From: Vanilla planifolia
Taxonomy: Eukaryota > Streptophyta > Magnoliopsida > Asparagales > Orchidaceae
NCBI GenBank assembly: GCA_023846275.1
Contig: CM043875.1
Location: 40,950,633-41,014,632, forward strand
Direction: 5' to 3'
Length of the DNA: 64,000 bases
Shown here one piece after another: positions 1 through 12,629 of the stretch (position 1 is the first letter of the stretch; each line of letters starts with the position of its first letter). The translations under genes were made by a program, and so were the position numbers. The notes beneath the pieces were generated by a model that saw only the letters and a program-made list of their open reading frames with translations, searched no databases and was not told the DNA's origin.

Positions 1-340
1 AACAGCATCACATGATCTTATTATCGTTCATTTAGTCCAAAGTAATAACAGTATCATATCATCACTACACATCTAATCCATAATGATAGAAGAGTTCGGC
101 TCATTAAGCTTATAATGATAGTTGAGAAAGAGGTCTATTGCCAAGCTACTCATTAAGCCCATAACAATAATGGTGTCATATCATCTCTACTCATTTAATC
201 AATAATGATAATGGAATGTAGCTACTAGAGAATAATATCATTAGAAAAACACAATCAATCTCATTGCTTATCATATTAATATTATAAGTCTTATAACTAA
301 ATCATAATTTTTATTATTTTCTTTCATGTCATTAGCATTT

Positions 341-480
341 TTATCAATGTGTTTTAGTACATATAACATCCAATGCATTATCTATAAATGCAAATATCTT
401 TATTATATTTTTATCAATGTGTTTTAGTACATATAACATCCAATGCATTATCTATAAATGCAAATATCTTTATTATATTT
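341..480. repeat. Perfect 70-bp tandem duplication
   Basis: Bases 341-410 and 411-480 read identically by eye, both starting ttatcaatgtgttttagtac. Two exact copies in otherwise fast-diverging AT-rich DNA imply a recent slippage or unequal-exchange event, or an assembly artefact. Confidence 0.95.
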
Positions 481-3400
481 TAATTCACTAATGCTAATAA
501 ACATGTCATATGTTATTATACAATATGTATGCATAAATAGAAAATGTCATGATCTTGTGCTCATATGAATGTAATACTCTTAAGTATATATAGTTATTTT
601 CTTATATTATAATTCTATTAATTTATCTTTTTAACCTTTAAAGGGTGATTTTTTTTTCTAGCTTCTATTTTTCTTTGGCTTACACACACCAATATTTTGA
701 AACATTCATTATTTTAATCAATGCTTAACTAATAATGTTAATCATAATCTACTTTTTATTAACTTATATTTGTATTAAGATACAAAGCATAGTGATATAG
801 AGACCAACTTATGATCTTTTTTTCTCATTTCTATGCACTTCCTTTGTTGAATCTAATTAATCTCTTTGCTTCTCATGCTCTTTTCTACACAAATTTCATA
901 ATCAAGTTGATGGCCCTTTTATCACCTTAAAATCCTAGATTTTCTTTTTCTCCAACCAATGATCAACTTTGAAAGATGGAAGCAATCAACTTAAAATCCT
1001 TCTTAAACAACACCAAATCGAAAGAAAACTCCATACCTAGCTCCTCATGACTATAAGGCTCAAATTCATAAAATCCCCTCATTTCTCCTCGAATCAAAAT
1101 AAAATCCAAAAAAATCTTACCTTTTAACTCCTCTCAATGCGGTGAATCAAATCTGGTAAAAATTGAGAAACACAACTTTCCCCCTTCTTTTCATGAATTA
1201 ATAAGGTCTCAAAAACCCCTTTCCTGTGTGCCTAAGAAGGAAGAAGAAGAAGAATGTTGACGTAATGATAAGAAAAATGGAATATTGGGATCTAATATAA
1301 ACAAATAACTATTAATAATATCTTTATTCAAAAATTTGCAAACAAATTCAAATAAACTTCGATTGTGATGAAACAGGTGTCAATATACTCATTTTAGTTA
1401 GTTTTATCTAAAAATATAGTCATTTTCAAAATTTAGAATTCTTGCTCTATGACACATTACGAAGCATTTCCTAAAATTAGTATTTTATTTTGTTTGTCAT
1501 ATTCTCAATTATATAAACATATCAAATATTGCTCATTTAAATTAGTCAAATTTTAGGATGTCACACATTAGAAAGAATATGAATTGTCATTTCAAATGTC
1601 AAAAAACTTGTTTGAGGACTTATAACTCCTTCCATGGTTCATCATTAATACCATTTTTTAAAAGGAATGCTAGATAATATTAATGACAACACTTGAGATA
1701 AAAGGCTTTAGGATGTATATTAGACAATTTGAAGTCTTATTAAGCATTAAAGTATGGGATGTTTCCAAAGTGAGATCAAGGTATGTGTTATAACTCTTAA
1801 AATAAGAATTAACTTTGAAGTTTAGATGTGTAAGAAACTAAGTTATAATCGCTTGATACTTGAAAACTCTTCATTCTTTTCCTCATATATCACCTAAGAA
1901 TCATAATCAAGAAATTGAAAGTTGAGAATCCATATTGTTATTAACATAAAATTATTTTAAATAAAGTGAAATCCACTTAGCCTCACATTCATATTTTATA
2001 AATCCTTTACATTAATGTTCATTCACTTTGCTTTTTCTTTTTAATTTAGCTTCACATATTTTTTATTTATTTTTTTATGGGTCTAATTTACATAGTTTTA
2101 ATTTTGTTTTTTTATCTACATAGAATGTGTTGGTCATATTTTAAAATTTTAAGTGACAACTTATGAGTTATTGATAAATAGAGGCTTAACCATTGATGAT
2201 AAAAATGTTAAGAATGAGACTCTTCACTATTTATGAGATTTTAGCATTCAAGAATAGTTTATAAACAAGAATTTTATGATCACACGAAGACAATACTTCT
2301 CCAATTTAACAAACTTAAACATTTGCATAGATTATAATACCTATGCTTGGATTGAATTTCATATAGATAATTGCCAATGCTTGGGGTCATTTACAATGAT
2401 CATATCACTACTTTGTAAAAGAAGGTTGTTAAGATGAGAGTATATAATGGAGGCAAAAATGTTACTCATCCTATTAAGATATGTGCAAAAGTAAATAAAT
2501 TTTAATTTACATGAGCTAAGCATTTGTTGTAATTTTAATATTTATATTTTTATATCAATTCAATATATCATAAAACATCTTTCCAAGATTGATATTGATG
2601 ACAATTAGTATAGAGGATAATGAGGATGATAAATTTTTTGTTCTTAGCTTTGTTGAATTATTGTTATCTAATAGATATTATTATATATCTATAGCTTTCA
2701 AGACATGAATTGTGATAGTTCAAATTATGACTCAGATTGTGTCCATTGATGACTTAGAAGCCATGATCATGATTCAAACACGAACATCAAATTCAATTCA
2801 CATGTGTAATGATAAGATATGATTATCATTTAAAATTTTTTCCTAAATTAATAGTGTTGAAGTTATTATTATGATAACATAGCTACATTTATGATTATTA
2901 TGCATATAACCATAATTTTAATCATACCATAGACTCAGTGGTCGTAGTCTTGATGAAAATTTTTACCATACAACCTTAACACCATAGTTTTATAATAGGA
3001 CACCTAAAACAAATTGTTATTAAAACTATGATCATTATTATTTTTTTCAATAATGGTTCTAAGTAATACTTTACCTTGACAAAAGAGGTCCTTATCGTAT
3101 CATGTGAGATGTATCTTTCATCCATTTGACATGATGGGTCATATTTAGACATATAATATTACATATTTTATTCTATTATTGCCAAGAAAATATTTTTAAA
3201 ATGGCCAAAAGTATGACCTAAGTTATGGCCATTCCATCAACCTTCGATTTATTTTCAAATGCAACCTCCGTTGAGAGTAAAACTTGCATTTGCAAACAAG
3301 TTGAACTATTATAGTAGTTTTTTGTATGAATGTAGAAGTTGACCGAAAAAAGTCAAAACATGGGGTTTGCATCTCCGCGACCAACTGGTTTATTTGATTT

Positions 3401-6379
3401 TAAAGAAAACTATTTCAGTTGATCAGCTACCCTTATGTCAAAGCGTTGAGTTTTTTTTTTGACTGTTAATTTCAAACTTAATTTATTTTGATCAAAGCAA
3501 AGTCAAACACATGTTTTTAAAAATTGTGCAAAACATGTTGATTTGAGCTTTATTTTACCTTATATTTTTGTAAATAGATCATCCAATTATAGATTATATT
3601 ATGACTCATAAATAAGAAAAAAAAAAGAAAATATTATAGAGAAAAGTATTTAGAATTTAGTGATATTGATTAATTGAAATTAGATGTGACTCAATTATAA
3701 AATAAGCTACCCAAGTTTTATAAAAAGGATAAATATATGTAAATAATTTATAAATGATATAATAAATTATTTAAACAATAAGTGGGTTGTTATTGAGTTT
3801 CAATTGCATTAAGAAAGAGATACATAACTCATCGATTCTGAGGAGGGGGATTTAGTACATGGAAAAGGATTAAGGGAAAAGTGATCCGAAAGGAACAACA
3901 AAACAAAATCTCGATTTGCATGCTAAGGTTATTTTTTTTTCTCTTATAAATATTTGATTTTCTTTAAAAATTTCAAATGTTTAATGGATCTCTTGGAGTG
4001 CATGAAGTGAGGGAAAGGCATGAAATAGGATCTCTTAAGGTTGTCGAAGCTTATGGTGGATTGTGACAGAATTAATAGCTTGTGGAAAAAAACTTTTAAC
4101 ATCTCAAAAATATGAGAATTTAATTAATAAATATTTTTTAATAATTGAATTTGATTAGATTAAGTCTTATAAACAGGGAAGACAAAACATAAACTTTCTA
4201 AAAAATATTTATCATTTAGAAATTTTATTAAATAATATTACATTTAAATAATTTATTAAATTGATAAATTTTATTGTAATTATTAAAAGGAGTCTACAAG
4301 TTCTAAAAGAAGAAAAATTTCAAATAATAAAATACAAATTACTACAAATTAAATAATATAAATTTTAAAATTTTGGATATGACTTGATCATAAACAAAAT
4401 TATTAAAATTATAAGAAAAATGGTGTGATTTTAAATTATATGATTTTTAGAAAAGAAAAAAATTATTAAAATATCAAATTATGTTAATAAATTATGAAAA
4501 CATTATAAAAATATTATATTTTATCAAGAATTAAGTGGTATAAATTTCATAAAATTTTATGTGTATCAATTCTAAAATGTGAAGTCAAGCATTATAAAAT
4601 AAAATTATTTTGTTATATAATTTTTTTTGGAAAGAGAAAATCTAAAAAAAAAACAAACGATGTCAAAAAAAATTATAAAAATTTCATGACTTATAGAACT
4701 TGAAAATTACTTGGATATAGAATTGGTTGACAATTTTTAAGAAATATTTTTATAGAAAGATCAAGAAATATATTTTTGCCTAAATTTTAATTAAACATTT
4801 ACTTGTTTTATTTATTTTACTAAACTATTGTGTCTAAAAAGGGGAAGAGGACAGGAAGGCACATGATTTTTTTTTATTAATTTTATTATTTCTAAAGCTA
4901 AATGACAAAAATGTGGGCAACATGCCTTTTAGATGTGTTCCTTCACTTATGGATGCATTTCTTAATGCACGGATATGTCAAGTGCGGCCATTCAGAGAGG
5001 AATCAAAAGAAGCATTGAACGGTCTCCTTCTAGAAATATCTACTTCTAGAAATAAAGAAGCATATGAAAAAATTGTTAGAAAAAAAAAATTATTGAGTCA
5101 AGAAAAAAAAGGAGAGGAGAGAGAAAAGGAAGGAGACTTTTTGTGAAAACCTTTGTGAAAAGAAATGCAAAAGGGGATTAAATTCTAAAATATTGTGCAT
5201 AGATAGGCAAGCAAAATAGAAAATCAATCAAAATGCAAGACCATTGAGTTTTAGAAAGGGAGGAAAAATATACATATCAATAGAGGTAAATAAGTAAACT
5301 AAATAATGATTTTATGATTTCTAAATCTTTTTATAAATTATTTTTTTTTCTAAAAACTTGTTTATAAAACAAAAAAAAGTTATAAATTCTAACAGATAGA
5401 AAATAAACTTAGAAATTGTAAGTACAATTTATCTAGTATCTAATCATACTAGAATGATAAAATTTAGAGGTGTTAGATGATAAAATAAAAAATAAAATGT
5501 ATATAAAAATTTAATAATAATTTAATTATATAGCTAATATCAATTATGAAATAAAAATAGTTATGAAATGATTTTGAAAAATTTTAAAACTAGATAATGA
5601 TGTAGGGACCACAAAGAAGTTTATATTCAAATTATCATGATGTGGATATGAAATATGATATTTATGAAATGATAAGTTAAACATTGATCTAGAAATTAAT
5701 TAAAAAAATACAAATTTTTAATAATCCCATGTTTTAATTTAAAAATAATAAGAATTCTTAACTAATTAATCCTAATATAGAGTTATTTTGTGGTGGTTAT
5801 GCAAAGATGAAGGAATTAGGATCAATTAAATTGATAATTACTTATTTATTTAAATTTAATTATTTTTAACTCTAATATATAACATACCTTAAAGGCTATG
5901 GACATGGTTAGGGCTACAGTGACATTTGTGGGAAAGAGAAGGAAAAACACAAGGAGAAATTTCGTGCCTACTCATTAGCCTTTTTCATATTTTAATATCA
6001 TGTCAACTAATTCTTTTATTTTTTTGAAAAAATTTTAAAACATGAAAATTATTCGTTCACTCTTCATTCTTGTTAAGTCATAAAAGATGATCATGTACAA
6101 AGTTTTTATAACTTGATTATACTTGTATAGGATCTTAGTCATATGTGTTTGATCCTATTTATTATCCAGTTCATTCATTCTCTTATCATTGTACTATTTG
6201 CTATTTCTTATAATACTTATTCAATTTATACTCACTCAAAGTCATTATACTTATACAATTTTTCTAATCATGTCATATGATAAGTTTGGGCTTATTCATC
6301 ATTTGCATGTATTTAGTTAAGATTTTTTTAGCTCAACATACTTGTGTGATGGCTGATATTATACCCTACAATCAAATAT

Positions 6380-6403
6380 TCTCTCTCTCTCTCTCTCTCT
6401 CTC
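6380..6403. repeat. (CT)n microsatellite
   Basis: About eleven uninterrupted CT units sit between AT-rich flanks. A shorter CT run preceded by a T tract lies near 9,188-9,211. Confidence 0.9.
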
Positions 6404-6689
6404 CTTATAAGACTCATCTGATTCCTTGTGGTGATGTACTATTCATATGATCTCAATTTAGCTTCATACTCTATCATATGGTATAGTATATATGATCATA
6501 TTATATGACATTATTACAAAAATCAAAATTTTATAGAAAATTTCTTGAAAAGTTTTTAAAAATTTAAAATATATAATTTATTAAAAAATATCCTTATTTT
6601 TATAATTAAGGATATTCTAATAAGCACTAGAGCTTAACATTGAAATTTTTTAAAATTTTAGTCATTTTAAGAAATCGAAGAGAATAATA

Positions 6690-7400
6690 AGTGAGAAGTT
6701 AGTTGTGCAAATCTATTAAAGCAGAATTTGGTTGCATAAGGGTTCAATTGGTGGTGAAGGAAAGAGAAAGAGAGAAGTGGTTGTCACTAAATGAGAAAAG
6801 GAGAGGGAGCTTTGGAGAGAGAAAAGGAGCTATTATGAGAGAAAACTATCAAGAAAAAAAGAGAAATAAAAAGAGAAGGATATGCCATTGAGATAAAAAA
6901 AAACTAATGAGAATAATAGGGAGCAAAAGAGAATAAGAGAGGAGTGTTTTTTGGATGAAGAGGGAAAGAATATCACTATTCTAAGTGAGAAAAAAGAGGG
7001 TTATTGCTAATAGAAAGAAGAAGAGAGAAGAGACACATTGGGATAGTAAGAGAGAAAGAGAAAAAAAAGGAAAATGTCAATAAGAGAGAGAAAGAGGAGG
7101 GAGAGGAAGAGTGCCACAGAAGAGGAAAAAAAGTAGCACTGAGAAAGAAAGAAAGAGTTATACCATAAAAAAAGAGAAAAGGTAAAGTATTGTAGAAAAG
7201 TTTGGAAAAAAAAGAGAAGGAATTGTGGGGCAAATCGAGAGGAGAGAAAAAAAGGAAAAAAAATTTGTGAGATTTTTACATAAGAGAAATGAAAAAAGAT
7301 AACTACTTAAAAAGGGAAGAATTGGAGAAATTCAAATAACAATCAAACAAGAAAGGAAGAGAAAGGAACAAAGTAAATTTATGAAGGGCTTTGCAATCAA
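6690..7400. repeat. Long purine-rich (G/A) strand-asymmetric tract
   Basis: For about 700 bases the plus strand is overwhelmingly A and G, built from variations of gagaaagagagaa words with few C or T. Apparent open frames here (for example 6,703-6,891 plus and 6,976-7,233 minus) are by-products of this composition and not genes. Such asymmetric tracts can form triplex or unusual structures; no function can be shown here. Confidence 0.8.
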
Positions 7401-10400
7401 ATCAATTTTGGTGATTGCTTTAGAATTGAGAAAGACATTGCAGTGTAATATAGGTGCATTAAATTTGTAGTATATGTTTTGCTATGAAATGAACATGAAA
7501 TTTTGAAATCGTGATATTTTCTCTAAAATAATTGCTTTATTATGGTAATAGATATTGTGTATAAAAAACTTAGTTACATGAAATTAGGATAAAGGAAAAG
7601 AAAATTGAATAAATATTTAATTGTATCAAATCTAGTTGTATGGATTTAAGAACAAAAAGAAAAAAAATTAAAGGTTTTTAAAGAATGAGACATTATTAAA
7701 ATTTTCACATAATTTAGTCACTATATTATCCAAAAAAGAGTGTATTTAACATAGGAGAATGATCTAATGGTGTAGCCTATTAATAAAAATAAATAATTAG
7801 GAGTATCTCATTTAGTAAAACATAGAAGTGTAGTCTTAAATATCACACTCAATCTAGCATAGATAAATACAACTTGATAAATTATGCTTATAATATATGT
7901 TTATTGATTTAATCAAAATTTCTAATATAAAAATAAGAATTAATATATTTTTTCATTCATCAACTCTCATTTTTGGCATAATCAAATTTATTCTTATCAA
8001 TAATAAATCAATTTTATTGAGAAAGCACTTTCAAAAATAGTACCAAAGCATACATTAATAAATTATCTTTCATAATTTTGCCTTCACATCATACAATACA
8101 ATTACTCTTATTTAGTATTAAGACTTTATTAAGGTTGAACTGTCACTTTATATTGATCATACATGTTTGATCTCCCCATTGTACAAGTTTAATCTATAAT
8201 AGTCAATAGATTATACTAGGAATTATATAAATAATCTATGCTAAGTTTATCTATCAACTAAATATATCAGTCATATTCTCATTTTGTAGTTGTAAGATTT
8301 GTGACTTATTTATTTTTTTTATCTTCATATCGTACAATACAATCACCAATATCGTATTATACAATCTATATCTTCTGTTGGTTAAGCATTGAATTATGTA
8401 ATCAATCTGTGTTAAATAATCTAAGAATTAGTTGCATATGTTCAATTTTAGTTCCATACTAGTATGCTCTAATACAAGTACTTCATCATCCAAGAGATTG
8501 AACATATGATCTTTATTAATTATCTCGATATAAAAATCTACTTGTCCGTTCCAAAGTGGTATTAGTACGATGACATACACTTTGTATTAAATTGTTCAAT
8601 GATTAATCATATAAGTTTGATTCACCTTTTGTATTTATATAAGCCATAATATATATGTTGTATTACAAGGGATTAGATAGACGATCTTTGCATAATCTTC
8701 CTATAACCATGTTATATTAGTCTGACTATTTTGTTATACCAAATTATTATATCAATCAAGTAATTAGACTAAACAATTTCTTAATTCAATAATACATATA
8801 TTATCATATAAGTATGATCAACATATCGCACTAATACGATGCTTAGCAAATCCCCTTTTCATATTCAGGTCGAAAGGTTTTCGAGCTCTAGTTGTTAAGA
8901 TCATATTAGTACGATTTAAATGATCATTGTAGTTAGAAATTGTAATGACCTTTAACCCTTGCAACTTCTTATTAGAACTCATGTAATGCTTACTTAACAT
9001 TTAAATCTATTAATATAGTTTTAAATAGAGAGCTGGGTCAAATCTTTACCTTTCAATGCTATTATTGCAAAACAAAATTAACTCTTTCTTTCTTGTAAGC
9101 TTTCTTTTTTATTTTTGATCCTTTTGTTTTTTCTTAAAGATAATATACTTTTTCTTTCCTTCTTCATCTCTAACTCCCCTCTTGCTCTCTTTTTTTTCTC
9201 TCTCTCTCTCTTGATTTTTAAATGTAATAATTAAGTCTTAGGCAGGGAGGCTTATTCTTTTATTAAATAAGAGGACTAATATCATAAAATATTCAATTCA
9301 CCTCTAAAAATTATAAACCATGCATTGATAGAGTTATTAATGATATGCTCAAATATGAAATGTAACTACTATTATTTTGACATATTTTTTGACATTAAAA
9401 ATCAATATATTTTAGACTTCTGATTTTGTAATACTTATATCTAATATATAAAATATGTTTTGAAAAGATATGAGATATCAATTAGGTAGATTGTCACATT
9501 GATAGAAACAAGGAAAAACTAAAGAAACAATAAAAGGGGTAAAGAAGCATGGGTTCAAAAAGAAATTAAAGAGGGTTGTCAAAGTGATGAAAGAAGAAAA
9601 GATAAAAAAAGGTGATCAACTCAAATGGATAGAGTATTGTTTGAACATAGATAATTTTTGTTATGATCAACTATTATTTTTATAAAATGGTTGTTGTTTG
9701 AAACCTAATATATTAAATGAATCCAATAATATAATATCTTATATTTATATTTTATATTATTTGCCCACTAAGCTCTTGATAATGGCTCAAACTATTTTTT
9801 GTTACTGTTTACATTAGCTTAAGAGGCACTACGCAAGAACATTAGAAATGAGCAAATGGAGGAACCATATTTTATTGTTTTAGTTATTTTGTATTTTTAC
9901 ATCATTTAGTAAGTTATGGTTTTAAAAATGTAAAAAGTTTTTGCTTCAGCTAAATTATCATTTTTTTTATTTAGTTAGACTATGTTTTCTTATTGTTTTT
10001 ATGTACTAATGTCAAAAATGTATTTGATTCTAAAAAAAAAGTGATAATTAGTTTGATTTTTATATTCTTTTTTAATATATTAAATGTACATATGTTGTTA
10101 AAAGGACAAGAAAGATTTTCAAATAAATAATCACAAAAATATAAATTTTAAAAACTAAAAAAATATTTTCAAACCAATAAAAAAAGGAAAAACATTTAGA
10201 GAAAATGATTCTAAATGGGGAATTGGTATGCTTTAAGGTGATGTGAGACTGTTGAAGTGTTAATGAGAAACATTATAACATAACGAACAAACCTTAGTTA
10301 AAATATCTAATAGAACAACTCTAAGTAAACAACTTATAAATAGACGTCAATTAGATAGAAAACCTATAAATGGGTGATATTGCCTTATTGCTACTCTAAT

Positions 10401-12567
10401 GTAATGGGTTAATAAACAATAGAAAGTTAGGAGATGAGAGCGATCGTCTCGCATTGGTATTGTGGGGATAATTTTGGGTTATTAATGGGCATTTGTGTAA
10501 ATTTTTGAAAAGGGAAGAATCCTTTGAGAGCTTATGGACAAACTTTAAACGATTAAGATAACGTATCTCTAGGAATGATAAGGATGTTACAAAACTTAAA
10601 AGAGTTAAGATGTATTGAACAATGCATGATAGAATTTCACAGATTATAATCTTGAAATATCAAACTAAGACATGCATGAGTTTTAAAGAATCCACTAATA
10701 ATGGCATACTCAAGCACTTAGGAATAAATATAAAAGGATTCAAGAGCATTTTAAGGTTATTCACTAAATATATGCAAAATAGAATCAATTGAATCGATTA
10801 CTTTATCCTTTAGAGATTTGAGAATTTTGGACATTATGAAATTCCTTAATTATTTAGGTTTTGAACTAGGCTAGCTTATTTATTTTTGTTTATTTTGTTA
10901 TTTTATCTTATATTTATTTACAAGGGTTACCAAACTAAAAAACTAATCTAAGAGTTCAAGAAACGAGAAGAGAATAATAAAATAGTTATAATCTTTATTT
11001 TTAGTTGAAAACTTTGAAACCCTAAACAAGAAAATATATCAACATTGCATGTTCTTTGTTTGTATGTTTCTATGTTTTGTCTCTATTTTTCTTTTCAATG
11101 TGGTATATCTATATCTTCAAAAAGAAATATCACTTAAATTAGTTTTATCTCTCTTAGGTGTAGGAAGGCCAAGTCAAGAATTGATGAATCATTTAGAATG
11201 GTGCATTCTTGCATTAGCTAAGGAAAATATGTGAGAGGTTCTTTGTGAGTCATTTAATATAAAGGAATATGATTGTGGAGTACAAGGACAAGTTTTTGTG
11301 TTGTTAAAGAATATGCTCAATACGCTAGCTTTGAAAGATAAAGATGTTTTATGTTCTACAAAGGATTGAAAATTCAATCAAAGAATTTATAATGCTACTT
11401 TAGCATATAAATTATTAAGTTTTACTGGAAGCAATGTAGTGGTCAAGCAAAATTGGATAGCCACTCAAGGAGGATACTAATGATATTGGAAGGTCATGCT
11501 TTAGCAATTTTAGTTCAAGGTTAGAGGATAAGCCTTAAATGCAACATCATAGTAAGCAACAACAAGAAAAATGCACGAAGAATTTTAGAATTTTTTTTCT
11601 TTTTTGGACATCAGTCTCCCATGTATAATGATAGATGAGATTATTTATATAAATAATATATAATTTATTATCTTATATTTTTTGAGATTCGATATGTATC
11701 AGAAATAATACAACTTAGTAATTGGATCATTACAAGTAAATACATCTATTTAGTAATTATCATTATTTCGTTTAAAATATATAAAATATAATTTAATAAA
11801 TTAAAGAAAGTTAAGAACTTAATAAATAAAATTAAATAATAAACAAAAGCTAAGTCAAATTTAAGTATAATACAAATATTAATGGCTTCTAAAATATGAG
11901 AAACAACACATCTAATAATATCCATCCATGCTATTTTATTGTTTTAGTACATAGCAACAAGATAAAGTCGATATAATGAAAATGTATAGCCAAATAAATT
12001 CTAAAACTTTAGCGATTTTTTATCACTAAATAAAGTACAATAAATATTACATAAAAAATAATAGATAAATAAAATTATACAATATGAATAAAAATTAGCT
12101 ATATATATAAAAATCTACACATATATATTACTCAAATCAAATATGCTTCTCATTTATATTTAATTTTAGTTGAATATAAACTTATTTAAATTTATTACAT
12201 TTTTTAAATTTTTATCGATTAATTCATTTATAAATTTTAAGTCATCATAAACACCCAAATACAAGATATATACACTACATATAATATAAAAAAAAATTCA
12301 TTCCATACAATAGACTATTATCATAAAACCATCTTTTATAAAAGATAACCATATACCATTATTAAAAACATTATAAATAAATATATAAAACAATATTTTA
12401 TCTATATTCCATTGTAAATCTTATATCAAAAATACACATATGAAGATTTTCAACATGATGTTTTAATTCCAACAAACGCAATAACACATTACAAAAATAT
12501 GAATAATTAAACCCCATAATTAAAACACTAATTAGTATTTAAAACAACAAAGTTAAATATTTAGAAT

Positions 12568-12582
12568 TTATATATATATTTT
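12568..12582 (+). promoter_or_regulatory. TATA-like box upstream of the small conserved gene
   Basis: A run of alternating TA followed by T residues lies about 48-62 bp upstream of the ATG at 12,630, where the base composition switches abruptly from AT-rich to GC-rich. The spacing would give a 5' leader of roughly 20-30 nt. TA-rich runs are common in this region, so this is only a plausible promoter element. Confidence 0.35.
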
Positions 12583-12629
12583 TATCTTCTATATGGTATT
12601 GACCGGGGGTTTAACCTCGCGGGGCGGAG

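Larger units (their letters stand above)
1..12560. other. Gene-free AT-rich intergenic region
   Basis: I see no supportable gene in this stretch. All open frames are under about 90 codons, lack recognisable motifs and sit in low-complexity DNA. The sequence is strongly A+T rich with many homopolymer runs. Named items inside it are listed separately: a 70-bp tandem duplication, a CT microsatellite, a purine-rich block and a zone with recurring cgtacaatac-like words near 8.1-9.0 kb. The stretch around 10.2-11.6 kb has sequence of slightly more coding-like character but is full of stops; it may be an ancient transposon that I cannot classify. Confidence 0.6.

Noticed and set aside
4913..5146. 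77-codon plus-strand frame in the intergenic region
   Set aside because: The second half is Lys/Glu low complexity from an A/G-rich tract. No family resemblance, no promoter or intron structure.
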